Origin: Setaria digitata
Lineage: Eukaryota > Nematoda > Chromadorea > Rhabditida > Setariidae
Direction of reading: 5' to 3'
NCBI GenBank assembly: GCA_003640385.1
Contig: RCAB01000062.1
Coordinates: forward strand, 1-64,000
DNA: 64,000 nucleotides
Numbering within the stretch: position 1 is the first letter of the stretch; each line of letters opens with the position of its first letter. Under the pieces are notes generated by a model, which saw only the letters and a list, made by a program, of their open reading frames with translations, was not told where the DNA came from and ran no database searches. Below, one piece after another: positions 34,401-45,407 of the stretch. A program made the position numbers and the translations under genes.

Positions 34401-35115
34401 TGGGTTTGGGTGCAAATGGTGCACCATTAGGAGATGTTTCTTCAATCATTTCGTCACTTACCTCCTCTACAACACCCCACAATTCTTATGATAGCACGTC
34501 AACTCCATATACCAGTCAAACCACTTATCAAGGTGGTCCAGTAGCAGGCCTTCAACCTAGTAGCATTTCTTCGGTTATGCCATTTTCATCTACTTATACA
34601 TCATCATCTGCATCTCTCTCAGCTCCCAACTCTGGTTATTCTACATTTGGTGGTGTTGGTGGTTTCAGCGGTTCACGGTCGATTATAATCAAAAATGTGA
34701 GTCCTGTCTTTTGTCAGATTTCAACACATGAGCTGACAATTTCATTGAGCTTCTTAATATTCAACGAGCTTCCATATTTCGGTTGCTAACTTTCAACAGT
34801 TCATTAGCTTGGTCTGATCCTTCTATTGGTCCGTTTAAGTGTGCTTGAACTATATCAAAAAAAAAAAAATGCTGTCACTGGCATTTGCTGTTTAGTTCTA
34901 CATCACAAACATTGTTTCAGCTTCCTTTGGACTACACATGGCAGATAGTGCGTGATCGTGTTCAGCAGTTTGGTCCGGTAGATTTAACGGAAATGATTGC
35001 ACCAGGTTGTGCCAAGGTTACTTTTGCTGTAGCTACAGATGCGGAACGTGCTCGTAAATCTCTGCAAAATACCACCGTTGAAGGACGCGTTATCGGCGTT
35101 GAATTTCTGGCATGA
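31431..35115 (+). CDS. HNRNPM: hnRNP M / MYEF2-type RNA-binding protein with three RRMs, 6 exons
   Basis: Nuclear pre-mRNA-binding splicing regulator. Exons: 31431-31713, 32485-32603, 33307-33459, 33762-33962, 34130-34696, 34921-35115, in phase, 505 residues. The first 95 residues are low-complexity (Ser, Arg, a Gly run, SPRRLRERG). RRM1 starts MVYIANIPYDVRWMELKDLV and has RNP1 KGAAVVEF. RRM2 starts NRVFVSNLPYNV and has KGMAVVQF plus EAVQAISMLNNQRVFDRQ, matching the vertebrate EAVQAISMFNGQLLFDR. After VGMGLGANG comes a Ser/Thr/Gly linker of about 100 residues, replacing the Met-rich ERMG repeats of human HNRNPM. RRM3 starts SIIIKNLPLDYTWQIVRDRV and runs to the C-terminus. Paralogue choice (HNRNPM or MYEF2) is not decidable. 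Intron 1 holds an antisense gene candidate and an assembly duplication. Confidence 0.94.
31961..32206 (+). CDS. Small open frame with membrane segment inside hnRNP M-like intron 1 (unresolved)
   Basis: An ATG at 31961, 13 bases after a TTATCAG-like acceptor, opens 81 codons. The first 43 residues (to about 32089) are richer in G+C than the surrounding intron and hold one membrane helix, CIALLVVSLLGCILLIL, followed by an acidic stretch (THVEDLSDEHSGY). This resembles the signal-anchor of small type II proteins or nematode cuticle collagens, but no Gly-X-Y repeat follows. A GT at 32090 could be a donor; no second exon was found. It overlaps an antisense candidate, so only one of the two may be real. 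Confidence 0.25.
   Translation: MSARCAVACIALLVVSLLGCILLILHRMTHVEDLSDEHSGYVDFVFSIVSHSAVLVFSRLSKLKFEIYVIVWKITSGDSLL
32080..32415 (-). CDS. Candidate small antisense gene nested in hnRNP M-like intron 1, unknown function
   Basis: On the minus strand an acceptor TTATAACAG directly precedes ATG at 32415. The frame reads MAEDFSDEKTAIQKFEEAVS, then ILAIHKKEFETKELLRVPN, helical and coding-like. The exon runs to a good donor AC|GTAAAG at 32219 and joins in phase to 32146-32080 (after AAATTTTAG), reading LDSRLKTRTAECETMENTK to a TAG. That gives about 62 residues once the assembly duplication (32220-32290 = 32298-32368 around N at 32291), which lies within exon 1, is collapsed. I do not recognise a family. 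A TTTATTT (AATAAA on the minus strand) lies near 31860. The alternative is a pseudogene or an exon of a longer gene. Confidence 0.5.
32220..32368. repeat. 71-bp direct duplication around a single N, probable assembly artefact
   Basis: 32220-32290 equals 32298-32368, with N at 32291 between them. As with the 15358 site, exact copies around one N suggest a failed overlap merge. It interrupts the antisense candidate's exon. Confidence 0.9.
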
Positions 35116-35608
35116 AGAAAGTGACATTCTTTTTTTTTTTCCAGATTTAGTCGATGCTTTTATGATAAAATATTTCGCTGGTTTTCTTCGTTGTTCTTCA
35201 ATTCAGCATGTTGTTGATGACTTAAATTTCAAATGCCTAATTTTGGGAATAAGCGTCTTATCATTTTCAGATAGTATTTTGAAAATTAAGGGATGGTAAG
35301 CTTTATTCAATAGAAAAGTTGTGCAAATGATGTTTATTGTTTTGGAAAATAGTAATCGGATGTCTTTATTTATGGTTCACCTTTTGTTCTCATTATTTAA
35401 CTACTTTGTATTTAAAAAACGATTTCAATCATCTTCATATTTATCGTATTTATTGAAGACTTTTCAAACTGTTTGGTTAACACTGTTTTTTGAGTGATTG
35501 ATCAAATTTATAGCAAATTCGTATAGTTTTTTTTTACATTTTTTAAAAATGTTGTTTGCGGTGTTATATTCGGTTTCCTGAAGCAGAATCACATTTTAAT
35601 ATATTCAT

Positions 35609-35614
35609 AATAAA
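35609..35614 (+). terminator. Possible hnRNP M-like poly(A) signal
   Basis: AATAAA about 490 bases after the stop codon; no closer canonical hexamer was noticed. Confidence 0.35.
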
Positions 35615-38600
35615 GAATGTATTTTTTATTTTTAATGAGGAAGCTTGGAATTCATGCTTAGGTGAAGTGGTTTTGACTATTAATTAGGAGAATTCATAAT
35701 CATCCAAAATTTAAAGTTTCCTTCTCTTGTGACACACACATGATAATAGGGTGTAAAAGTGAGAAAGATCTTGAAATCTAAACAAAAACTTGTGTTTTTC
35801 TACGAGTGTTCCTAGATATCATTTTTGAAATTTGTATCATATTATGTTATTGAGATGAAATGTGATATTTTAAAGGAAGTGTAAAGCTGAAATTGCTGTG
35901 TAGTCCATTGGTGTCAATGTATTAAGTGTTTTGACATGTAACGATGCGAATTTCCGAGCTATGATATGACGGTTATTATACAAGTAGTAGTACCTACTGG
36001 TTTGCGTCATCACCTTTTTAGTATCATTTTACTCTCGTCAAATAGTCGGCGGATGATTAAGCAGTGGTAGAATAGTCTTTTTAAGTAACTGTTGACATTG
36101 GAGATGGTAGAATACAGCAGAAGTCATCAAATAGTTACCGAGTAATTCAAGGCATTTCAGTTGTCATTATTCTTTCTTGCGTAATCATCAACTGCTATAA
36201 CGTACTACCGTAGAAAACTTCTCGAACCCATGTGTCTCGGTAAATAAGGATCTGATAGTTTGGGTTACCATTCATGAAGTGGCTTTCTTCTAACAGTTCA
36301 CACAACCAAATAGAATGTTACTTTTAATTCCAGTGGGGAAATTCATGATCCGATGGAAGAAATCCTAAAATGAGATGATATCAAGATATAATTATGACAG
36401 TCTTGAGTGAGACATATCATAATGTTCGTAAATTTGGCAAGTAATATCATATATAAAAAAAGAAATGAACCCGTCTAGACATTGCTGTATTTGGACTGAT
36501 AAATGACTTAAACATATTTATAAGCTTTCTCCATCACAAACCCACGTTTGAAATGCTGTTGGAAATGATTTATCATATCATCAGTGATTATCATAGTTTA
36601 CGCCGTGACCTAATTTATTCTAATTATGCTAATTAGTGATTTTCGATTTGAAATACTGGACATATATTCCAGTGGTAAATGGAAGAAATAGAGAAAGAAC
36701 GAATATATAAACTATTTGAGAAACCAAAAAATATTTGTTAAGTTTCACTTTATGTCAGTTTTTTTTTCTTTTTTTTTCATTAATATTTATTTTCATTGCT
36801 AAAAAATGTTTAGCATAGCAATAATATGCAAATTTTTGATAAAATTGATGAACATATATATTATGGTGTCTTTAACACTCGTAAATTAAATTATTGGTAA
36901 ATTGAAATAGTAATATTTCATTTCCAAATAATATAAATATTTCATGGGTAGTTTTTTTTTTTTTCTTTTTTTCTTCAAAATAAAATAGCTTTTTTCATCA
37001 GGGAAATGGACAATTTTTCAGGAACAAAGCTGTTGCTTACGTACCAAAATGACGTGCGTGAGTTTACAAGCCGTATGTGGGCGTGCGAAGTGAATGCATG
37101 AGTTTGTGTGTCATTGTAAATATATAAATTAGATGGCCATCATCATGATAGAAGGATGGAAATGGATTTGTCGTTGAACATTCATTGTTAAAATTTGAGA
37201 GGAAATTAAATCAAAGATGTATGTGCTTTTGATTGCTCGTTGACAAATAGAAGGATGAGGGAGAGGATTGTTGGATAAAATTGTATTTCGATAATTGTGA
37301 ACAAAAACGTGAAGCTTAAAAGGGAGGAAGTAAACGAAGTGGAAGTGAATTTCAAAAGTGAAGAAAAAGAAAGAAAAGCAATAAACTACTAATCATTAAC
37401 TACAACCATGTTATTTCCTCTTTTTTTTTTTTTTCTTACTTCCAATTTTCAACTAAATTAAATTTTTAAAAGGATTCACTTCATTTGTTAGGTTCTTCCC
37501 TCTTTTTTTTTTTTTTTTGATAGACTAAGCAATGGAGCAATGAGGTCCTATTTTTGGATAAAATTCGAACATCTGGACCAGTTTTGCTCTCATGAAGTGT
37601 CTATGTATTCAAAGGAAACTTTGCTAAATTGGGATATTAGTGACAAGAAAAAACAAATTTAGGAAAAAAATTTATGAAATATTGCTGTTTTTAGTTTATA
37701 TGCACATATGTAAATGGAATCTTTGAACTTGTTATTGGTGACAAAAAATAAATAAATAAATAAAAAGTTTTCCAAGTTATGTGAGAAATTAATTTATGAT
37801 TTACATATGAAATACTGCTATTCCGGATTAATTATTTTGAAATTGTCATTACTGGTTGAAGCGAAAAAAGGCTTCAGAATTTATTTATATGAAAAATTAA
37901 TTTATGACTTATTTATGAGACATTCTTGTTTCTAGATAAATAATTCATTTGAGTGGTTTTTCCGTGGGATAGCCATAGCAGCAGTTGATGAGGAATTTCA
38001 CTGCCTGCAACTTGCTAATCATTCAAGCATTTTAAGCACCCAGTTATTTCAAGCACTTAATTAGCACTCAGTTATTGTTTCAATTAATACTACAAGCAGT
38101 TCCAATAATACGTATATGTATGTAATAAAATATATGGAGACTGAAATATTAAATATCTCTTTTTATTTAATTAATTTTGGTTGCTTTAATTTGAATTTCA
38201 GTTTCCTGAGATTGTTATCGATGGCACATTTTGCAAATATTTTATAAATTATTAAATTCATTTTCCATATTATTTATATTGATCTGACTTAAATTGTTTT
38301 AATTTTATTATAATTTTCATTTGATCGCCATCATTATCTTTAGCATGATTATTTGGTGCAAACAGATTATAATCCACTGTTGCTATTTTCATTGGATTAT
38401 TAGAAGATAAATCGACCTAACAACATAAATTTCATTGATCTGATCATATGAAGTTTGATTGATATTACCGAGATTCTTTATCAGCTACAGCGATATATCT
38501 CAGCATTTGTGACCAAAATTCGACGAAAGCTTGAAAATGAAATCATTCATTCATTTGTGTTTGTTTGCATAGCAAAATTGATTTCTTTGTGTGTTTGTTT

Positions 38601-39315
38601 ATTTGCTAACCCATAAATGACTAACTGATATTTGTTTGATATTGAAAAGAGAATAATTATTACTATTTGCAGTGTCACAGTACAACTAACATTGTTTGTC
38701 TCATTACTGTTGTTGTTGATCTTTAATGAGCCTTTTAATTTCCATTATGGTAAATAATAACAATGGATCAAATCGACGGAAACTACCGAAGCTTTTTCCT
38801 CACGAAAATTAAAGGTTTTTATTTACATAGCTATTGTTGGTTACTATAATGTTTTTTTAATATTTAATGTAAGTGCGACAACTGCTTGAAACATTTGCGC
38901 TGAATCAAAGAGGTGAACTTTCCCTTTCTTTTCTAGTGATGATTTTGGAATAGAAAAGGAAGAGAAATGAGTAATTTAATTTTTGTATTTTTACTGAGAA
39001 TGTTAGAAGTTAATAATGGCGAAGAATCAGCTGGGAGGAGTGGAGTGAAGGAAAATGAGAAAAATGGCTGGCTAATAAAAAGCAAACAAATCGTTTCTGG
39101 AACGGAATTCAAATTTCCATGATTGCTAGATGGATTGAGGAAGGACAGAGGACGAAGAGAATTGTTATTTCTGTGTATAATAAATATGATTACGTCTTTT
39201 GGAACTGAAATAATAATTGTTGTCAGCCGGAAATTGGTGACAATTTTCGAGTTGCCATGTTAAACTGACGATTAAAAAGGTATTATTGCCATATAGTTTC
39301 ACTTTTACCTCATTA

Positions 39316-39353
<38 letters not shown>

Positions 39354-39365
39354 ATAATAATTCTC

Positions 39366-39640
39366 GTTGTCAGGTGCCAGATTAGAAATGAGAGTTGTTA
39401 GGTTAAAGGTGAATCTATGTCAGGTTTGAATTGGACTTGTATTAGATTTTATTAACATAAGTTTATGTTAGGCTAGAGGTAGGGCTTATGCCGGATTAGA
39501 AATGAAATCTGTTAGGTTAGGAACGAATCTATGTCAAGTTAGGAATGATTGACTCGCACATGTCATCCTTGAAATAAGCTGATGTTAAACTAAAAATGAA
39601 AATGAAAGTAACCCGTCTATGTTAGACTAGAAACAAGTTC
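39366..39640. repeat. Degenerate tandem repeat, about 20-25 base unit
   Basis: Repeated variants of TATGTCAGGTTAGAAATGAA: TTGTTAGGTTAAAGG, TATGTCAGGTTTGAA, TATGTTAGGCTAGAGG, CTGTTAGGTTAGGAACGAAT, TATGTCAAGTTAGGAATG, TATGTTAGACTAGAAAC. At least eight diverged units, starting directly after the A run. Confidence 0.7.
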
Positions 39641-41390
39641 ATCATTTTTGCAAATCATTTCTGGATGAAATTATTGTTTGCAGCAGTAAGAACAAAAATA
39701 TATAATTATTATTAATAATTAATTATAATTCATTTCCAAAATTAGATTAGTTGCTGTAAGTGATGGATTAAAATAACTGCTGTTAAATGTTTGAATATAT
39801 TTATTCCTTCTAGTATAAATACTTGTGTACCATGCTTATATCACGTAAAATTTCACTTGTAAATATTGCTAAATACGTATTGAAAATGTTGAAGTTACAT
39901 GTGAGAAGTGTTGCTTAAATCAATATTTATTATATTATTTCTGTAATTTATAAGCATTTCTGTGATGTTTCAATTAAAATGCCTTTTCTTGATAATAAAT
40001 TTGCGATTGAAATAAATACTTTTTTAAAATTAAATGTGACATGGATTAAGTTACATTTTGATGGAAATTTGTTATCGAAATTATTGCAATTATTCCAAAT
40101 TAAATTTTAAAATTAGTATGCAGACTCAATATGATTTATACATAATAGAGCTAATTTGTCATGAAATATTCACGGTAAACGATAGTTTAATTATTTGCTA
40201 GTATAATTATAGTTTGCTAGTTACAATTTAGTATGTATCTATCCATCATAACTCGGTGAAGCATAAATCATAGTGTTATTTATCAAATGTTTCACAATTA
40301 TTTTAAAAAAGTTTTGAAAATTAAACAGAAAAAAGCGAAAAAATTTTTAATTTTTTTTTTAATTTCAAATCAAAAAAAAAAAAAAATGGAGAATAGTTCT
40401 TTTCTTCTTCCTATTTTTAAAATATTCAACAGAAATGACCATTAACACTAATGAGGATAAGGAAGGAATTTGTAGAAATTCGAATAAATTTAATAATTTT
40501 TTTTTTTGAATTCATTTCCAATCAAACAACATATAATGTCGAAATTGAAATTCAATCAAACCAATTATCACATCAGCAGTGTTGTGCCACTCCCCCGTCT
40601 CCCGGAACAAACACGGAATGGGATGATGGAGTTGGAGAAATTAGCATAAGTAATCATTAATAATGAACAAGAGCATGTTGGTCCCATTCTTGGCCAAATC
40701 TTTCACTTTCTTCAAGGCTTATCAGAAGGGGCCATTTCCACTAATTAACTGTCATTTCATTTTATTGGAAAAATTTGCTTAAATTGATCATCCTTTCTTT
40801 CCTCTTTTTTTTCATCACTAATTAGTCTCTTAATTTTTCAACTTTATGAAATGATAAAATGATATAACAGCATGACGAAATATTTCTGCTGCTAGATATT
40901 TGTAAGCAAAAATACAAATGGAATAATTGGTTAATTAATTAATTGAAATAGCAATTGTATTGTTAATTTTCGATACAATAAAAACAAATATGAGCTTGAA
41001 TATATGTATGACGAAGTAGATTTAAATCTTTTTTTGTCCATTTTTAGTAGCTGTCTTGTTGGTATAAATAATTATTTTTTCATTTTTTTTTTTTAAACTT
41101 TTTTAATCGTTCCTTAGAACTTCTTGAATGACTTTTTGATCGATTCTGGTAAACGTATATTTACCATATAAAATTTATTTGATATCACATGAGTGCTAAC
41201 AAGTTTGTCCACTTTTTATGTTTGCTTTTTGTAACAAAATTTCGCAAACTGTTCAATCCTAATTTCAATTTCAGTTTGCATATTTGCTGAGAAAAGACGA
41301 AACAATAATTATGCTGAATAAATTTATAAATTAATTAAAAAAAAAAACTTAATGATTGCTTCTATCTCTACAAAAACTCAGTAATTTGCC

Positions 41391-41416
41391 TATATATATA
41401 TATATATATATATATA
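41391..41416. repeat. (TA)n microsatellite
   Basis: Thirteen TA units. Confidence 0.9.
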
Positions 41417-42010
41417 CTTATGAGTTGATTGCATTAAATATCATAAATTTTATGGAAATAATTCATTTGTAGTACCGAAATACTTGATAACACGAATAGT
41501 TTCGTATATACTTTAAACTGAAGTTGATTATATTTAAATGAAATAATTTAAAGAAAAATGACAAAAAAAAACAAAATTTATTAATAATGCTGAAATAATT
41601 AACGACCTGAGTGCTTTTATTTGCGAACATCTGAAGTTAATTGAATACAACTATAATGTTTTTTCTGAAATTACAGCTATAGAAGTGTCCATACAAAGTA
41701 ACCACGTTATCAAGCACTTTGTTTTATTAATGAATTTTTAATCAAAAGACTATTAATTATGAATATATCAATTATAATGCAGTTAATTATTAATTAATAT
41801 AATAATTCAAAAAGGTAACAAAAAAAAAAAAAAAAACTTATTGATAGTAATGATGAAGTAGCTGATAAGATGGAAATGTAACCTTGTTTCACCTATCACT
41901 TAGAATTGTTGAATTTAGCCTAACGCTAAGAGCTTATCATGAGGCTCGTAATTGGGCCACGCCTTAGAAGTTTGTACTCTATCATCAGCCTCATCCTCAT
42001 CATTAGATCG

Positions 42011-42017
42011 GTAAACA
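42011..42017 (+). promoter_or_regulatory. Forkhead consensus site GTAAACA upstream of the FOXQ2-like gene
   Basis: GTAAACA matches the core forkhead-binding consensus and lies about 520 bases before the ATG of a forkhead gene, inside a higher-complexity island that also has GGCCACGCC. Autoregulation is a speculation. Confidence 0.3.
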
Positions 42018-42534
42018 AGACACATTTGGATATTATTGTCTGAGGAGTGTATTATTGACTGACATTTTCTTCATCATTCCTTCCTCCTACTGTTAAACTA
42101 GGCATTTTTTCTTTTTTCTTCTTTTGTCTTTTAGGTCTTTTTCTTCTACATAATATACTTGATTAAATTCTTTCCTCAATGTCAAGCATTTATTTGAGTT
42201 CGAAATTCATAATCTATTAAATTTGCAGGCATCATTAATTCCAGTTTGAATTGATGCTATTAATAATGATCTTATTATAATCGTTAGTTTCAATTAAATT
42301 TGAAATTTTTTGACTAACTAAATTTGCAGGTATATGTTACAATTTGAAATGGTGCTATATTTCCTAGTGTTTGTCTTAATAATTGTGGCATTTTATTACT
42401 GGATATAATTAATTACGTCATCTACTATAATAATACTGAAATATTATTACTGCAATAAGCACTTATACTGTTGTCATTTCAACTGGTGAAGATTTGGGAA
42501 ATTACGAGAGAAAAAAAAAAAAAACCTTAAAAGG

Positions 42535-44375
42535 ATGGATTTAATTAGTTTTGGTGATTTTTTACCCTATTCGGGTATCATATTATCACAAGAATTAGGA
42601 CGACCTAACCAATCATTTAATTATTATCAATCACAGCGACAACAGTCGAGACAACAACAGTGTGATATTCATCAAGCGAAACCTCAGCCATCTTATATCG
42701 GCTTAATTGCAATGGCAATCCTAAGTTCCAGGGAGCAAAAAATGGTCCTCTCCGAGGTTTACCAGTGGATTACCGATAATTACCCTTGCTTTCGGACACG
42801 TGGTGCCGGTTGGCGTAATTCAATTAGACATAATTTAAGCTTAAATGATTGCTTTGTTAAAGTTGGTCGATCAGCTAGTGGAAAAGTAATTTTCATTTTT
42901 CATTATTGGGTTCATTTGGAAAAGAAAATAATATATATATTCCGTCAGTATAATTACACGTACGTGTCAGTAGAAGTTAAAAAAAATAAATTTGAATTAA
43001 GAGAGATTTTTACAGTCTGATGTTATGCAATTGTCACACTTAGTATATAAAATAATTTCTTAACATAAAAACTTTGATTATTATTATTTTCCTTTCTCCT
43101 TTTTTTTTTTTTTTTCCTTTGTTTTATTTTTTTAAAGGGACATTATTGGGCGATTCATCCAGCAAATTTGGATGATTTTAAAAAAGGCGATTTTCGAAGA
43201 CGACGCGCTCAACAAAAGGTTTGTGAATTTTATTTCTTGATGTTATCCAATTGTTGCTACGTTTTTTTTGTGAAAAGAAAGTTAAATAGTAAAATATAAA
43301 ATCGCATTAGAAATCATTTCATATATTTTAACTAGACCTGATAAATTAGCTTTCAATAAAAGTCAAAACTTCTTTTTTTCCAATTATCTCAAATCCTAAC
43401 TTATCATCTTAAATACTTTTTTATTTTTACATAAAAAAAAAGTTAATTCATAAATTATTTAAGATAGCTTTTTAATAAGTGTAATTCCAAAATATCTAGG
43501 ATGGTAAATTTAACACTAAATTAGTGCTGAAATACGAGAGAGCTAGATCGGTTGAAATTATTTATCCGTAATTCTATAATTGAAAACAAAAAAAGTAGAT
43601 ATCTAGTCAAAAGTGAAGCCCTTGAATGAGATTAATTTCTTTTAATGCATAATTTAAAATCAATTTAATTAAATAAAATGACATTCTGGTTGAATTAATT
43701 TGCATTGTTAATCAGTGCTTTTTATATGATTTTTGAAATATTCAATCATTCAGGTTGGTATATCTTGGCCTTTGCTCATTGAATTAATACAGTAGTTATA
43801 CTTTAAAAGAAAATTAATTAAAATAATGACCACGTTTGAAAAAAGAAGTCGAAATTCATATGAATTATATATTTAAAAAATAATGATCATATTTTAAAAT
43901 TAAAAAATTTCACATAATAATAAAAATATAGCTATATCCTAAAAAAAAAAAAAAATCAAGGATCAAAGCTTATGCTATTAAGCATTTAAACTATAAAATT
44001 AGTTCCGCCTAATTCATTTACTCTGTTGTTGTTTCTTCCTTTTTCGTTTTCAAATGCAATTTATATGAATTTTAATCTTTTATTTAAATGAAATTACTAA
44101 TTTTAATTTCATTTTTAAAGTTTAAAAGAAAAAAACTGCCTAAAAAGACAAAATTTCAGGTACGGCGTCATATGGGCTTGATGGTTAATGAGGATGAGTG
44201 CTCAGATGATAGTCCAATTAGCACTCCAAGGCTACCGATGAAGAAATCGTTCACCATTGAATCCATCTTACGGCCAGAATTACCGCAACCTTCCGTTTCA
44301 CCTTTTCTGCATAACTTATTACCGTTACCGTTACCGTTGCTGTTACAATATCAGTTGTACAGTAATTATTTTTAA
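42535..44375 (+). CDS. FOXQ2: FOXQ2-like forkhead transcription factor with eh1-type repressor motif, 3 exons
   Basis: Exons 42535-42885, 43138-43218 and 44160-44375, in phase, 215 residues. The forkhead domain starts near residue 55 ([18 protein letters not shown]) and continues [40 protein letters not shown] and [19 protein letters not shown], ending [35 protein letters not shown] plus [10 protein letters not shown] and RRHMGL are typical of FOXQ2 (family knowledge). Near the C-terminus [11 protein letters not shown] fits the eh1 (FxIxxIL) Groucho-recruiting motif. The domain's first position lacks the usual K-PPYSYIAL (here KPQPSYIGL). Exon 2 uses a TTTAAAG acceptor rather than CAG or TAG. 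The gene sits alone with 7.4 kb upstream and 7.6 kb downstream empty. FOXQ2 usually acts in anterior neuroectoderm; that role is inferred here. Confidence 0.92.
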
Positions 44376-44483
44376 AAAAAAAATTTTTTTTTTTTTTTGT
44401 TACTATTGTTTTAAAAAATGAATTTACTTAAAAAAAAAAAGCAATGATAACAAATTAAAATAGTTTAATCCGAAAAAAAAACA

Positions 44484-44518
44484 AATAAATGAAGAATAAT
44501 TGTATGTTGGTTAATAAA
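44484..44518 (+). terminator. Poly(A) signals of the FOXQ2-like gene
   Basis: AATAAA at 44484-44489 and again at 44513-44518, about 110-140 bases after the stop. Confidence 0.5.
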
Positions 44519-45000
44519 ACTTTCAATTTCCATAATTTGTTACTTATTGGATTTGAAGTTGAATCATTTTAAATATCAAAATTGAAAATTTATTTCTCTT
44601 CTTTTGAAACTGTATAAATTGAAATGTGCCATCTGTACTTTACAATTAGTTATTATCACAAAAAAATTTGACCGCGAAGTCATTGTTTTTCTTTTCATTT
44701 TTACAAATATAAAATAAAACATACCTTTCATATTTCCTTATCAATAGATAAGTTATAAAGAAAAAAAAAAAAAAAAAAAAAAGAAGCACATTATTATTCG
44801 TCGTTAATTTTTTAGGTTGTAAAATCGTAGTAGTACTACTATTTTGAGAAACAAAATGATTCGTTAATTAATGTAATAAAGGCTATTTGTAATGAGCTTA
44901 AGCTTTTTTCACCTCACCTTAATTTTCAATATGAAAAAAAAAAAACTGATAATTTAAGTGGTAAAGTATTTTACTGACGAAGTTATTAGAGTTATTTAGT

Positions 45001-45039
<39 letters not shown>

Positions 45040-45387
45040 TCAGCACAGATAAACTGCTGCTCTTTGTTGCGATGACTTCTATGAAATTGAGAATTTATTC
45101 ATGCAATTATCAATTGATGACTGATAAAAATAGAACGAAAAACACCAAAACCATTCTTCGCTGTCGTCATTTCTTCACAGTGTCGCTTAATGCTGATAGA
45201 CTTTGATAAAATTAAAATCAATCAATTAAGGAGCTGATAACAGCCTATCATCTGTCTCTCCATATATATGTATATATAACAGATTATTGACCTCATGATA
45301 ATTAAAGAATGTATATGTATAGATCAAGACTTTCAGTAGCCTAATAAATGGCCCTATTAGAAGGATGAAAGAAAATAAGAGGAAGAC

Positions 45388-45407
45388 AGAGAGAGAGAGA
45401 GAGAGAG
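45388..45407. repeat. (GA)n microsatellite
   Basis: About ten GA units. Confidence 0.9.

Larger units (their letters stand above)
35116..42534. other. 7.4-kb gene-poor region upstream of the FOXQ2-like gene
   Basis: Very A+T-rich, with homopolymer runs and degenerate repeats and no supported gene. Sub-features: (A)29 at 39322-39350; a degenerate tandem repeat at 39366-39640; (TA)n at 41391-41416; higher-complexity islands at about 40520-40780 and 41880-42080 that could be regulatory; and a loose repeat of AAATTAATTTATGA words near 37665, 37785 and 37893. Confidence 0.55.
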
